Positions 52,380-63,757 of a DNA stretch of 64,000 nt are shown here, piece by piece; within the stretch, counting starts at the first letter, position 1, and each line of letters opens with the position of its first letter. The position numbers and the translations under genes are program-made. The stretch is from Cristatella mucedo (Eukaryota > Bryozoa > Phylactolaemata > Cristatellidae), in NCBI GenBank assembly GCA_009760855.2, contig WPIO01000004.1:2252501-2316500 (forward strand), given 5' to 3'. A model generated the notes under the pieces. It saw only the letters and a list, made by a program, of their open reading frames with translations, was not told the DNA's origin and did not search any database.

Positions 52380-53580
52380 CTGCTTGAGTGTGTCTGCAAC
52401 CGGATGCGAACGCGGGCGAACGCCGCCGCCGCAGTTGCTGAACGAACAGCGAGCGCTGCCTGCGGGCAGAGCTGACACTGGCGCTCAATAAGTAAGCGAC
52501 AATCCTAAGTTACTGATGCGAAGATAATTCATTATCGATATTTAATTATCTCACCGCTGCGTTCGCAAGAGCCGCTACTAATTGGCATTCTTACGGGTTC
52601 GTGCAAAAATAGCCGAGGGACCGGCGGGGAGCGTTATGTTATCAGCGCCCGTTTAACATATCGAAGCGTCTCAAGCGTCGGCTGGGAATAACATGCTGCG
52701 TCTCTAGGAACGCTGCTCGGTGTGCCGCTGGCAACGCGTAAGGATTTTGACGACGACATCGCCGCTTTAGAGTCTTCGCCGCCCTGCGAGGCGAACCACT
52801 GCTAAGAGCCTTAGCTGAGACATCGGAGCTCTCCGCCCGCACGCAAAAGCCCGCTGCGCCAGTTTAGCTAGGCCACGTGACCGACGCCGCTAGACTTCGC
52901 GACCGGAGCAGGTGGAACTGGCGCGGGGAAGTGGAGGGGGTGGGGTGGGGAAGCGCGGCTATGGCCAGCGGTAGAAGGTGTTCCGACGATGCGCGCGAGT
53001 ATGGGCAAAATAGTGGAATGCGGCGGCAATCGATATCGGCGGCCCGATATCCTCAGAAATAGCTCCGCGCGCTTCCTTCGCTCTGCTAAGTCTGGCGACG
53101 CTCGATTCGACCTGCGCGCCGACCGTCCGTCCGACGCATGCTGGCGCGAGCGTCCGAGCGAGGGCGCTGACTCTTACCGAGGTCTCATCTAGGCTGGACG
53201 AACTGCTCAAGTGGCAAAGGTCACGTAACGTCTAATTCTAAGAATACGGCACTCGCCGTTCCGAATAACCACGTAACCGCAATCGCTAATGACCTCCAGT
53301 GGCAGGCGCCATCGGCCAGCACCAATCAGCTGCCGCCTGCGCTTCTGCGACAGCGCGAGGGCGGTGGCTGATCGGATTAGGCGGCGGCGGCGGCCGTGGC
53401 CAAGGCGGTCGGCGCAGACGGCGCAGTCAGCGCAGTCCGCGCTCCTGAATTCTAAGCGGAGCAGAGCGTCGGTCGAATTCTCTTCATCCGAATGCGTCAA
53501 CTGGCGAGATCATCGCAAGAAGGCGGTCAAGAACGTTGAGAGACGCGAAGCCGTCAGCGAAAGCTTACCGCTAGCGGTAA
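52380..53580. promoter_or_regulatory. GC/CpG-rich block
   Basis: Dense CpG over about 1.2 kb. A minus-strand stretch LSSSSSLDETS ends at a consensus donor gtaaga (exon edge 53178), hinting at an exon, but no start or homology was found. Confidence 0.35.
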
Positions 53581-53817
53581 GGCTAAAAGGTGGGGGTGGG
53601 GCTGGGGGAGGAGCGAGCTTAACTCCAACAAGGAAAAGTGAAAGTGCTCAAGACTTGTAGAAACCTGGATCCTGAAGCAGCAGGTACTTGGCCGGAACTC
53701 AGCGTAGACGCTGAAGGGACGGCGGGTTGAATCAGCGAGATAATGAAAGATTTTAATTATTTGCGGTTTCCTGAATTATAATGGCTTGGTGCCTATTGTG
53801 CGGTAATCTGTGGTTAA

Positions 53818-54052
53818 GTGCGGGCTGACACTGTTGCATGCTGCCACTAACCACTCTTGCATGCTGACCCTGTGCACGTCACCCCTAACCATGTTATTCA
53901 TGTTGTGTGTACCATGTATTGTATGTTCATATATTAAGTATGATACCACTCCCCATTCGGTCTGGGTTTTTTGCAGCAAATGTAAAGCGCCTAGAAAGAG
54001 ATTGAGCTCTCTGAGTCTATTTATCGAGTGTATTATTGTAATATTAATATTA
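53818..54052 (+). mobile_element. LINE family 1, 3' UTR and tail
   Basis: catgctgccactaaccactc, cgtcacccctaaccatgtta, hairpin and a short ATT tail. Confidence 0.8.
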
Positions 54053-54059
54053 AGGCCGC

Positions 54060-54840
54060 ATAAAACCAGAATCTTTGTAAGGGTGTTGTGAGTTGTACTA
54101 CCGAAGTTGGCATCGGCATTTGATCTCCACGCCGCGAAGCCGTCGGTGTACGTCATGGCCGCTGTTTAGTGCATGTAACCCTCCTTTTCTGTCAAGTAGA
54201 CTTGACCTAGTTATTGATGTGGACTTTTCATGTTAAAGTAGGGGGCGCTCTTCGTCACTACCGTGTTCCCGCTGCCGTCGGCATACCTGCATACATCGGT
54301 ACTGCCCTTACAAGTCGCTAGCCGCGAAACTAGGTTCAGGCGTTGACACCTGAACCTAGCATACTCTACTATAGCAGTATGCGTCGCCCCTCGGCTGAAC
54401 ATCTAGCATCGCTACGAGCTCTGCGTTAATGGTTTAATTCTGTCCGGACGTGGAAGTCGCAAAACGAGTTTGTAACAATGGCCGTCGGAGGAGGAGGAGG
54501 AGTTGCTACTTATTGAAGAAAGTTTCCTAATCTTGCTATAGATGAAGAGCTACTTGTTACTAACGACTCGGATTTCATTTCAAATATTCGCAAAGCATTT
54601 TAATGAAAGCAACTCAGAGGAAGCTGTGGTTAAGAGCACTGAACTTTCGCAAAATGCTGAAGAATAAATATTCTCATCGGACGACACTGCGGGTGCGATA
54701 CTAGAGACGGTGTAGGAGCGTCGCGGTTGTTGCAAGTTGTGATCCGTGGGCCACTCACGGCGGTTAGTGCAAGCAGATAACGCCTAGTTCAGATATATCG
54801 AGCGAATCTCAAAATTATAATGCCTAGGTGGCTCCGCGGT
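54060..54840. other. Unassigned; possible decayed ORF
   Basis: At 54476-54690 acidic codon runs (NLAIDEELLVTNDSDF) are broken by stops, which may be a transposase relic. Otherwise only the hairpin at 54330. Confidence 0.3.
54330..54359. repeat. Perfect 11-bp inverted repeat with 8-base loop
   Basis: CTAGGTTCAGG, loop cgttgaca, CCTGAACCTAG. Isolated; no element ends recognised around it. Confidence 0.8.
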
Positions 54841-54854
54841 CACTCCAGAAAGGC

Positions 54855-55112
54855 CTTCTCTCTCCCTCTCTCTTTCCCCCTCTCTCCTTCCGTGCCGTCT
54901 GTATGTATGTTTGCCTCATTCTCTGCCTCCGTCTTTTCGTCAGTCTGTCTCTCTGCCAGTCTTTGTCTGTCACTGTCTGTCTGTCTCTTTCGGTCTGTCA
55001 TTATCTCTGTCTGTTTGTCTCTCCGTCTCTATCTGTCTGTCTGCCTGTCTCTCTCTCATATGTCTGTCTTTCTCTTTCTTTCTCTATCTTTCTCTCTATC
55101 TCTGTCTACCAG
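54855..55112. repeat. Degenerate TCTG/TCTC pyrimidine tract
   Basis: Low complexity with tctgtctgtctg units. Confidence 0.85.
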
Positions 55113-55181
55113 CTGCTCACCTTCAATGCGCCACTTTCAGCCGCCTTCCAAGGAGAAAAAGGCCTCTGATCTGCGGGAAAG

Positions 55182-55355
55182 TAAAAAAATTAGCTGATTC
55201 AAGCGCAGCCTCGTTTGTATAGCGTCAGAAGAGCCTCAACTACTATCACCACCGCTTGCAGTGAGCAGTAAAGGATTTCCCACTGCAAGACTTGAAACCA
55301 AGACCTGCGTCATGAAGTATGAGCGACTTACCTCTAAGCTAAGACCCACGAACGT
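55182..55355 (-). mobile_element. SINE type 2
   Basis: Minus strand: aattagctgattcaagcgca tail, actatcaccaccgcttgcag body, and head region cttacctctaagctaagac. Confidence 0.72.
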
Positions 55356-55569
55356 GTTGCGTATGTGTCACGCGATACGACTGCAGTCTGCGAGTGACGG
55401 CGGCGACCGGAAAACGTCGTCTGCAATAGCTCGTGGTTTTTCGAACTTAACGATGTACGTGAATCCACACACGGGGTTGTCGCATAGCGCTGCATTCCCG
55501 TAGCAGCAAGGCGGGGGCGGGCGGGTGGTGGGATGAGAAAGCGGCCTTGTTCCTTTGTTCTGAGAGCCA

Positions 55570-55803
55570 TCACCAATGTGCAATGATCTGCGAGCGAGAG
55601 GAGGGCGTGGCCGCCCCACCCACCGGCTGAGGCGAAATAGTGGTGCCGCTCTCTATCGTTGGTGCGTCTTCTTTCTCCAAGTTTGAATTGTTTCGCTCGC
55701 GATCGTTTCGGGGGGCTTCCGGAAGCATCGATTCGCTCTCGGTTGTCAGAGAATCCTTGAGAGCTGGCGCCGCACAGATATCGGAAATAGCGTCGCAGGC
55801 CAT
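55570..55803 (-). CDS. Candidate first coding exon of an unrecognised minus-strand gene
   Basis: ATG with G at -3 and G at +4, then MACDAISDICAAPALKDSLT and a Ser/Glu/Asn-rich stretch (LPEAPRNDRERNNSNLEKED). It can be read to a stop at 55570 (77 residues) or to a donor gtgggt after SPQP at 55624 in phase 0. A pyrimidine-rich acceptor-like cctactcgcag sits about 30 bases upstream of the ATG and is tandemly duplicated. No homology recognised and no partner exons identified. Confidence 0.3.
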   Translation of the reverse strand: MACDAISDICAAPALKDSLTTESESMLPEAPRNDRERNNSNLEKEDAPTIESGTTISPQPVGGAATPSSRSQIIAHW

Positions 55804-55813
55804 CGCTGAGCGG

Positions 55814-55891
55814 GATGCACTGACTTCGGAGCTGCGAGTAGGAAAATATATGGATGCACTGACTTCGAAGCTGCGAGTAGGAAAATATATG
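55814..55891. repeat. 39-bp tandem duplication
   Basis: Two copies starting gatgcactgacttcg, one mismatch. On the minus strand each carries a polypyrimidine run and cag. Confidence 0.95.
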
Positions 55892-56032
55892 GAATCTTGT
55901 GTACAGAATCCATAGAATCTTTAGCATGTATCTATAGAATCTTTTTTGGAGCTGCGATTAATAAATACATTAGTATAAATATATTAGCAATAAATATATT
56001 ATAATATATAAATACATTATAATAGAATCTTT

Positions 56033-56523
56033 TGCAATGTAATGTATCTCCGTCAGTAACTCCACAAAGTCATAAAGACCATGTGGGTGTTACGCAGGAG
56101 AGTTTTGTATAGCGCACTCACAGCCTAAGCGGCTTTCGGTACTCATTCGGTAGCCAACAGACTTCGTCTCACGCAACAAAGAGAGAAAGTGGGAAGCATA
56201 GCAGAGTCAGGAGAGCAGCTGAGGTAGTGAGTAGCATGGAAGTAGCAGCTCAGGACCGCTGAAAAAGATGTGCCATAGTCGGCAGCAGGAGACTAGTTGT
56301 CGTTGCGTAAGAATTGTGGAAGCGAGTTCCACAGTCTAGGACCTGCAGAGCTAAAGCTTCTGTCGCCAACTGTCTTTAAGCGGAGGAGTGGGACAGCTAA
56401 TTTATAGTCCACACAGGACCTGAGGGCGCGAACAGGCTGAAACTGATGCAGCAGTTCAGCTAGGTACGAAGGAGCCAAGCCGTGGCGGGCCGTGTGGGTC
56501 AGCGTAAGAACTTTGCATAGCAC
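56033..56523 (-). mobile_element. LINE family 2, longest intact 3' end
   Basis: The minus-strand frame (56523-56293) reads VLTLTHTARHGLAPSYLAEL, then LRLKTVGDRSFSSAGPRLWN and SLPQFLRNDN, the usual C-terminus of CR1/L2-type reverse transcriptase ORFs, followed by the family 2 3' UTR and tail. Confidence 0.85.
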
Positions 56524-56660
56524 CCTAAGAGAACTTAATCACTAGTCAGGCGCTTCTCATGTGCCACCGGGCTCGAGCCCACGCACGACCCACGGACCAT
56601 CAAATACGTTCGCTCACCTTGAACTTGGTCAGGGCTTGGTCACCCTAACGACTGGACCTG
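56520..56660 (-). mobile_element. SINE type 1
   Basis: Minus strand: head near ccctaacgactggacc, B-box region ggctcgagcccacg, and hairpin ccctaagagaacttaatcac. It joins directly to the family 2 LINE ending at 56523. Confidence 0.7.
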
Positions 56661-57039
56661 GACATGCAGGGCGAAGGCGCTCGCCAGCTGATCCACCGTC
56701 ACATCCAGCAAGTTTCGGGCTTTGGCGCGAACCTTAGTTGAGTGTCGCTTTTAGAGCAGCCTACTGCCTTCCTTCCTATTTGGTCCGTCGTTGGCTCTTT
56801 TGAAGAGCTCGTGCAATTGACGAAGCGCGCGGGATTCGGCGTTTGCCGGAAATATACCTGAACCGAGCCTAGAAGGAAGCGAAGTTGGACCGGAAGCATT
56901 TTAATGGCCATCACCTCATCTCATGCTAGGGAGATGCCTTCACTGGTCAGACTGATGTTTGAAGAGAAGAGCACCGTTCTCGTATAAGGCGAGACTCGAG
57001 AGTCAGGAAAGCGACTGGTATGACGATCGGCCGTCGCCT

Positions 57040-58708
57040 AGGATAGATAGGCAGTACGTCGTCTGGGCGCCGATCCGCGCGCGTCGCCTTGTGCCGCTAG
57101 CCGCCAACAGCGCCCGCCTCGAGAGGGCCGCCACGTCCCGGCGCGCTCGCTGCGAAGGTTGTGCAGCGCACGGCGCTCGCTTTATACCAGGGCAATGGGC
57201 ACTAGCGCAGAGCCCGGCGCGTGCGCGTCTTTCGTGGGCGGCCGCCTGTCTTGGCCGAAGGAGTCGCAAGGCGTTACGACCAGCTGACGCGGCAGACGCG
57301 GCGGGCGAGACAGCATTCCTTACGAATCTGCCTCGCGAGCGGCTGGGTATCGCGCCAGCGTCGGCCGAGGGCCGACGACAGCAGCAGCAGCAGCCTGCCT
57401 GTCTAAGCAGCCCGCGTCGCCGCTGCCGCGAGCCCTTTTCGGCCCCATTTCGCCCTGGACAACTTGGAGCCGCCGCCGCCGCCGTTCTAAGGGCGAAAAT
57501 CATTCAGCCGGGCGAGGAATGCCCTCGAACTTTTCTGCGAAGAAGATAAGAACGCAATCGCCGCCGGATGTCGCGGCGAAAATCGCCGCCGGTGCGCTCC
57601 GTCCTGCAGACGCTCGGCGCAGTGGCGCGCTCCATCGCAGGCGACGCAGCGAGCGCGAACGCGCACGCACCGGAAGGAGAGGGTCTCGCTGAGCGAGAGA
57701 GCAGCCGCGCTGACTTGTGCGGCTGCTCTCTCGCTCTCTCTCTCTCTCTCTCTTCGCCTGCGAGCTTTTGGCGCGCACTGCCGGGAAGGCGGCAGCGGCA
57801 AGCCAACAGCCGGCAGCTCCTTTCGTCGCCGTGAGGTGCTATCTAAAGCCGTACGGTCCTATGTTGGGCGGGCTCGCACCCAATCCGCGCGCCGACTCGC
57901 CGCCGCGTCTTGGGTGCGCTAAGAGTAAGCCGCCGCTCCAGCGGTCGATTCTCCGACTAGCGGCCGCTAGTTGACGGAACCGACAGACGGCGGGCGATTC
58001 ATAATTTGCACCTGCCGTAGCCAGAAAGAAGCAAATGCCTATGCTGATAGCTCTCATGCATGCGAGGGTTTTGCAATCAACATTACCAGCCGGCTACGCG
58101 AGGGCATTCCGCTGACGACCAGCAACTCTTTTGCTGGGGGCCCTCGTTCGTCGTAGCGAGAGTTGGCGCAGCAGCGGACACATGGCTGTCTGAGGTCGGG
58201 CGGGCGACGATCAGTGCTGTATTCGCGCGCACACGGCCGCTCTAGCATATGGGCGTCTACAAAAATGGGTCAGCTGTTCTCGGCCGGAAGAGGGCGGTAG
58301 CTGGGTAAGTCAGGCGGACCCAACAATCAGCGTTAAGTAGCCAGTATTCTATACGGTATTTACGGAAAGCAGACGGTGCGTCACCCGAGCGGCACCTCCC
58401 TCTCCCTCTCCCTCCCAGTCGCCGGCGAATCGCCTGCGCCGATCGTGGCGCCGCCGAGCGGCTGCTAGCGCACTTATTGGTTCGTTCGGACCAATCGAAA
58501 CCTTTGGTATTTGCATTGCGCAGCAGCATTTCCTCCCTCCTCCCGCTACGGCCGTCGTCGGTTTTCCGTCAGGCTAAACCGGTGGCCGAAAACGTCGCGC
58601 TGCCAGTCATCAGGGGTGCATGTAGAGCCATGAAAATAACCTTTATTCTGGTGGATGGCATGTGGAAGATAATCTACGAACTCTTATAATAGCGTCGAAC
58701 GCGCTAGA
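57040..58708 (+). promoter_or_regulatory. GC/CpG-rich region upstream of the RNF24/122-like gene
   Basis: CpG-dense sequence leading to the start codon at 58709; probably holds its promoter and 5' UTR. No TATA box near the start. Long open frames on both strands (for example 57003-57503) are Ala/Arg-rich composition artefacts. Confidence 0.5.
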
Positions 58709-58915
58709 ATGAATGCTAGCGCGTCGGCCGGCGGCGCACTCAGGGTGAGCGAAGTGGCCCCGGGCGCGCGCGGAGGAGGCGGAGGCCGGTTGCCGCTCAA
58801 CGCCACATTCCCGATGGTGGCCGTCGGCGGATGCTTGACCGTATTCTGCGTCTTGTTCTGCTGCTACCTCTGTCGTCTGAGACGACAGCGTGCCGAGGAA
58901 GTCGGCTATGCAAAG
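58709..58915 (+). CDS. RNF24/122-like exon 1: N-terminus and transmembrane helix
   Basis: Open frame from ATG to donor gtgcgt, ending after GYAK in phase 0. The helix PMVAVGGCLTVFCVLFCCYL is followed by basic RLRRQR, placing the RING side in the cytosol. Sequons are seen at N2 (NAS) and N31 (NAT) on the presumed lumenal side. The N-terminal Gly/Ala segment has no counterpart I recognise. Confidence 0.82.
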
Positions 58916-61900
58916 GTGCGTATCGGCCGCTGCCGCCGCAACCCCACCCACCCGCCCTGACTCGCTTTCGCATTTGGTTGTCGCCGGCTGTCAGCGTCGC
59001 CCACTTGCAGCTTCGGCGTCGTTCCGTCGCCCCGCGCGTTGCGCCCGCGGCGGCATTCTGCTGAAGCTGCCGCTCTCGATCGCTAGCCGCGCGGCGAGAC
59101 GCCTCGGTCGATCGTCACGTTTTCTCGATCGCCGGCTACGCTCGTCCTGGCGGCCTCGGAAGGGAAGCCGGTGCGGGGGGGGGGGGACTTGAGCTCCGTA
59201 CCAGCTCAGCTTCGCGAACGACTTGTGGTGCTCGAGGCCGCCGAGCGGGCCAAGCTGGCTCGAATGTCGGCACAGCAGGCTCTCCCACCACTCGGGCGGC
59301 GAACCGCTCTCGAGCCCATCCAAATTTTTCGATCGGGCGTGGCAGTGGAATGTCCTGAGGGGAGCGCTTCCAACTCTGTACTTAGGCCTTCCCTTGCGGC
59401 GCCGGTATCTGTCTGGCCGGGCGGCGCCCGAGCGAGCCTGTGTCTTCAGCAGCCAGCGTGCATTCGTGCTGTGTGGGTATACGTCTGTTCTTAACTCGGT
59501 AAAACCGCGACGACCAAGTAGATGAGAGTCGCTGGGCGTTTTCTAGAGCAGCACAGTCAGAGCACGCATGAGCGACTCCACGTGCTCTTTCGTAAGGCGA
59601 CTCGAGTCGCCAATGTCGCATTGCCACTGTCGTTTTTGAGATTTATCGAGAGAACTGCCGATGAGACCCACGGTGCCATGCACGGCCGAGCACGGCTTTC
59701 GACGTTCACCCGACGGCCGGCAGACTTCTTCTGGCTGACCGAGCAGCAGTAGCCAGACGGACGAGGGCAATGAAGGCCCAATAAGTAATGCGAAAGTAAG
59801 CAGTTGCAACGGCTGGAATGGCCGACTCGCCAGCGAGAAGAGAGAGAGAGGAAGGGAAAGAGAAAAAGAGAGGGGGAGAAAGACGATGTCGTCTTTGCTC
59901 AAAAACCGTGCAAGTGAGCTCATTTGCCTAGGAACCGCAGAGCGCAAGTTTCTGCGGCCAATAGTCAATATAGTCAGTCCACAACGGGACAGTTACTTCA
60001 CTGATGGATTTGGGTAAACTTGGGAGAACTTACGATGGGGGATCGTCCGCTCGGAGCGATCGGCAGCAGCAGCATGTTCTGCTCTGTCGAACGACGGACC
60101 ATTCTCCACCGGAGGGCCGGTGGTCGACCAACATGCATTCATTCCCTGCCATCGTCGACTGTCTTGTTTAGTAGTATAAGGCTGTGCAGGGACCGCTGGT
60201 GGTTCGTCGGCGGGCTGCAGAGCGTCTTTGCTCGTAAGTCTGTCTGGTATACAGCTGGATTTGCCTGATGACCCGGGCCGAGGGTTGGGCAACCTTAGGT
60301 GGACGGTTCAGCCCGCGGTCGCCTAGCTAGCTAGCAGAGTGAGTCATTAAAATGCTTACACGCTCGATGCATGAATCTACCTAAACAATATTTCCCGCTG
60401 AATTGGCTGCATCGCTGAATTGGCTGCATCGCTGAATTGGCTGCATCGCTGAATTGGCTGCATCGGATGAGCTGCAGCTGGTGTGGGCAGTGCCTGCGAC
60501 AGCTGCACCTGCTTCACCTTTGCATCAGCTCGACGACGCTAGGGGGAGCATGGCTGGTTGAGAGCAGACAAACCCTCTACCTGCAATTCTCTGTACAAGT
60601 GGGGCTAGTCCACTCATATTGGATGTTTAGCTGAGATGTAGTCGGGCCAATAGGTAGTAGGGCCTGATGAATGCAGGGCCTCTCTCCTCATCTGGGTGGG
60701 CTGGGCTGGGCTGGGCTGGTCAGGGGCACCTATCGTAGCAGATGCAAGGAAACCCTCGTCGGTTGCAGTGGCGTCGTGAACGGGTTTGTGTCAGGCGAAG
60801 TTGCCGCTGCCGCCATAACTTTTTAGCTGCATACACACACATGCGCGCACACACAAACCACACCCACCCACCCACCCACTCACTCACACACTCACTGATC
60901 ACTCACTCACTCACCCGCTCGCTCACTCACTCACTCACACTCACTCACTCACACTCACTCACTCAAACACACACACACACACACACACACACAAGCTAGC
61001 ACATACATGATGCATGTACGTATTGAAGCTCCATGTGTGTGTGCCTTGTCTCTATTTTGGTTTGTGTCTCCCAGCCGGTCTCCATGTTGCTGTCTCTCTG
61101 TCTCTTGTCTCCCGTATCTTCCTGTCTCTATCTCTGTTGCTTTCTGTTTTTTCTCTGTGTCAGTATCTCTTCTTGTTCGTTCATTTTTTCTGTCAATCAT
61201 TCTTTCTGTCTCTCCCAGCTCTGTCTCAGTTCCTCTGGTGCAACTTCGTATGACCTCCTCCCCCTCCCTCCCCCCAGCTCCAAACCTCCGCCTGCTCTCG
61301 AGGCGCCAGCCACTTGGCCCCCCTTCTGCAGCTGCTCTCGCAGGCCGAGTACCAAGCCTGCACCGTGCACTGTGCTCGCGTGTGCTGTGAGTGGGCAGCG
61401 GCAGCCTTTTTATCGAATGGGCCGCTGCCAATTCTGTGAGTGGCATTGTCGCAGGCCGACAGGGCCTGCAATGAGTGGCCACGTGATCGATCGCCAGCCA
61501 GCCCCCCCCCCAGCAGCAGATCGCTGCCATACAAGATGAGCTACTTCTACATTCCTCCGCTGGTGGCTGGTAGCGCCATTCTCTCAAGCGTGTGTGATGG
61601 CTAGTAGCTCGCTGCCTCGCGCTGCTTCTGCGCACGAGACGTGACGCGAATCGCGGCCTCGGCCGGAGGCGAAGCCTCGCAGCTGCTGGCCCGATGGGCA
61701 CGATGGCTGCCGCCCAAGCATGGCAGCACTGCTGAGTAGTGCTGCTGCTGCTGCTAGCGTTTGGATACTCGCTGCAGTTAAAAGTGGAACGCCGGAGTCA
61801 TGATTTTTGAAACGACTAGTAGATCTGGGCCTGCATGAGCTACTTGGGCGTGGCAGCAGGCTGTTTCGGCCAAGTAATAAAAAAAGGCCGCCCAAGCCAG

Positions 61901-62714
61901 TGAGCCGGTGGCAGCAGCCTGCAGCAGCAAGCCTTTCGGTTAGTGCAGATCATGCAGCTTCGGCATCACGGGAGCGGCCGACAGTGACTCACGATCGACC
62001 GTGTCCCGACCACGACCGGTGTTATGGATTAGGATTAAGATCCGTGACCACGACCAAAACCGCCGACCGTGCCCCGACAGCCAGACGTCGGACTCGCGAG
62101 TGCGCATAGTATGAATCCCAGCCCAGAGCGCTTCCTCTCACTCGGAGGCTCCTTTCGACTTGTGGATGGACGCACGTGCAGATTCATTGACTTGATCTGA
62201 TCATAATGCCTAGTGTCACGTCCGAGGCACCACCCTGCAGCTGCCGTCAACCTCGTCTGTATTAAATATATTAAATCAGGCTTCGTGTCTAGTGCGTCAT
62301 GGACGTGCCTGCTGCACCACTGCTAAATGGCCGGCTGCCAGTGCTAACTGGCCAGCCTCGTTCTGGACTTGTTGCACAAACAAAAAGGAAAAATGTTGCA
62401 TAGCTACTGTTATCAAGGGTAGTCGATTCTGTCAGGCTTCTGGGCCTGCTAAGGTGAGAAATACTGCAGGTCGAAACTCTGTGCTTGTCAACCTCGGTCT
62501 TCAGCCGATGACCAACTAACCAGCAGTCGTACTTCTTGCAAGAGGTCTACATGCCTTACCCTGCAATAGTCCATTTTCCTGCCGGAACTTTGGTAGGTAA
62601 CAGGGTTTTTGAGGTATTGGCAGATGCTTTGTGCTGATAAGGCTTTTGATCAACAGTATGTGCTGCAATCGGTCACATGAGACTCAGAGAGGAGTGGAGA
62701 GAGGATATAGAGTG

Positions 62715-62793
<79 letters not shown>

Positions 62794-63757
62794 GAAGGAG
62801 AGAGAAATTGATGGATTAAGGGTGAGAAACCTGAGAAAACAGCATCAATGGTTTGTGTGGACACCAGGGTGCTCTGGGTGGAGCCTATTTGCAAATCGCT
62901 TACATGGCTGCCGGAATGGATCTGCTGGTGACTGCACAAACTAAAGGCTATCGTGGCTGCACCCAGACCCTGGCATTATGCTCCGATATTGATAACGTTG
63001 GCTGCTGGCACCTAGCCAAATAAAGCAGGTCGCTTGGCCGCTGTAGCAGCTCCCCCAGGTGCTAGTTCTTTTTTGTCATCGAGCTCTGTGCCGAAGCTTC
63101 GACTAAGTTGTGCACAGCAGTCGTGGCCATGCTTGCAAATGGCTACATTGGAATCCGGTTTCACTTTCAGATAGCATATAAGGCGAAGAAGAGCTACGGA
63201 AGTGACCTTTCGGACGGCAATCGCGAGGTTGGTACTTCGGAGAGGGTGGAGGCGAGTTCTCGGCCGTGTCCGCCGCTGCCTTGCCTGACATGTTGGTAAC
63301 AGGAGTGAGTGTGTGCCAGTGTACGCACTGCTTGTCTCGGCGATCGGCATGCATTCGCCAGCCGATATGCTTGGCCGTCTGAAGCATTGGGCAATGCGCT
63401 GGAACTGGGGTGGGGCAGCATGACGTGGCAGCACGTGACCCAGGTCACGTAGGTGTCGAGTCCTACAGCGAAGGGGCGATCCTTCTTTATTGCCTGCCAC
63501 CGCAAGCGGCTGTGATAGCTGTTAAGGCTCTTCCATCGAAGCTATATAAACGAGACTGTTAGATCAGCTGACTTTTGCTTTTATTGTGATGATGCAAGCC
63601 CCATCCCTCCGCCCCACGAGCTCACGGAAATGAAACGTGAAGCACTCACGTCAGAGAGAGAGTTTTGCTGTTTGCAGAGATGCCCTGTGTGTCTGGAAGA
63701 CTTCCGGCACCGAGACGAAATCGCCGCCTGCAAGTGCAAGCATGCCTTCCACTTCAG
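58709..63757 (+). CDS. RNF24/RNF122-family membrane RING-H2 E3 ubiquitin ligase, 5' part (gene continues past window)
   Basis: Exon 1 (58709-58915) encodes 69 residues: a Gly-rich N-terminus, LPLN at 28-31, a transmembrane helix about 34-54 ending LFCCYL, then RLRRQ and GYAK. LPLN plus FCCY..RLR.Q..E.Y.Y is the signature of vertebrate RNF24 and RNF122. Exon 63678-63757 encodes RCPVCLEDFRHRDEIAACKC and KHAFHF, the first half of a RING-H2 finger (C-x2-C ... C-x-H-x2-H). A probable exon 63171-63227 joins them in phase 0. Family role, from known relatives: an endomembrane-anchored E3 that recruits E2 through the RING; substrates cannot be told here. The remaining RING cysteines and C-terminus must lie beyond 64000. 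Exon 1 uses the first ATG after a GC-rich leader, with A at -3. Confidence 0.85.
60397..60464. repeat. 17-bp tandem repeat, four perfect copies
   Basis: Unit gctgaattggctgcatc repeated four times with no mismatch. Confidence 0.97.
60826..60994. repeat. (AC)n / (ACTC)n compound repeat
   Basis: acacac, cacccaccc, then actcactcactc and acacac. Confidence 0.93.
62717..62790. repeat. (GA)n microsatellite, RING gene intron
   Basis: Near-perfect GA. Confidence 0.97.
63171..63227 (+). CDS. Candidate middle exon of the RNF24/122-like gene
   Basis: Strong acceptor ttcactttcag, then 19 codons (IAYKAKKSYGSDLSDGNRE), then gttggt as a weak donor. It starts and ends in phase 0, as needed between GYAK and RCPVC, and has about the length of the linker between helix and RING in RNF122 (17 residues). 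Sequence similarity is too slight to be decisive. Confidence 0.45.
63440..63580 (+). mobile_element. SINE type 2, in the intron before the RING exon
   Basis: gtgtcgagtcctacag B-box region, gtgatagctgttaaggctct and tataaacgagactgttagat. Confidence 0.7.
63678..63757 (+). CDS. RNF24/122-like RING exon (first half of RING-H2)
   Basis: Acceptor tgtttgcag, donor gtaagg. It encodes CPVCLEDF, then RDEIAACKCKHAFHF, supplying zinc ligands C-x2-C, then C-x-H-x2-H. RNF24 and RNF122 have CAVCLEDF..RDELG and C.HAFH.KCL. The next Cys should open the following exon. Confidence 0.93.

Larger units (their letters stand above)
58916..63170 (+). other. First intron of the RNF24/122-like gene
   Basis: Contains the 17-bp tandem repeat, AC/ACTC repeat, (GA)n and GC-rich unique sequence. 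It may hide small exons. Confidence 0.5.

Noticed and set aside
53178-53230. Serine-rich minus-strand exon LSSSSSLDETS ending at gtaaga
   Set aside because: Good donor only; too short, with no start codon or convincing acceptor and no homology.
57003-57503. 166-codon minus frame and 196-codon plus frame in the GC-rich block
   Set aside because: Both strands are open and Ala/Arg-rich, as expected of CpG-dense sequence; no domain or splice logic.
59207-59330. LRERLVVLEAAERAKLARM as the middle exon of the RNF24/122-like gene
   Set aside because: It has an acceptor-like ctcag and a VVL start like RNF122, but no usable donor in the right place; the candidate at 63171-63227 has matching phase at both ends.
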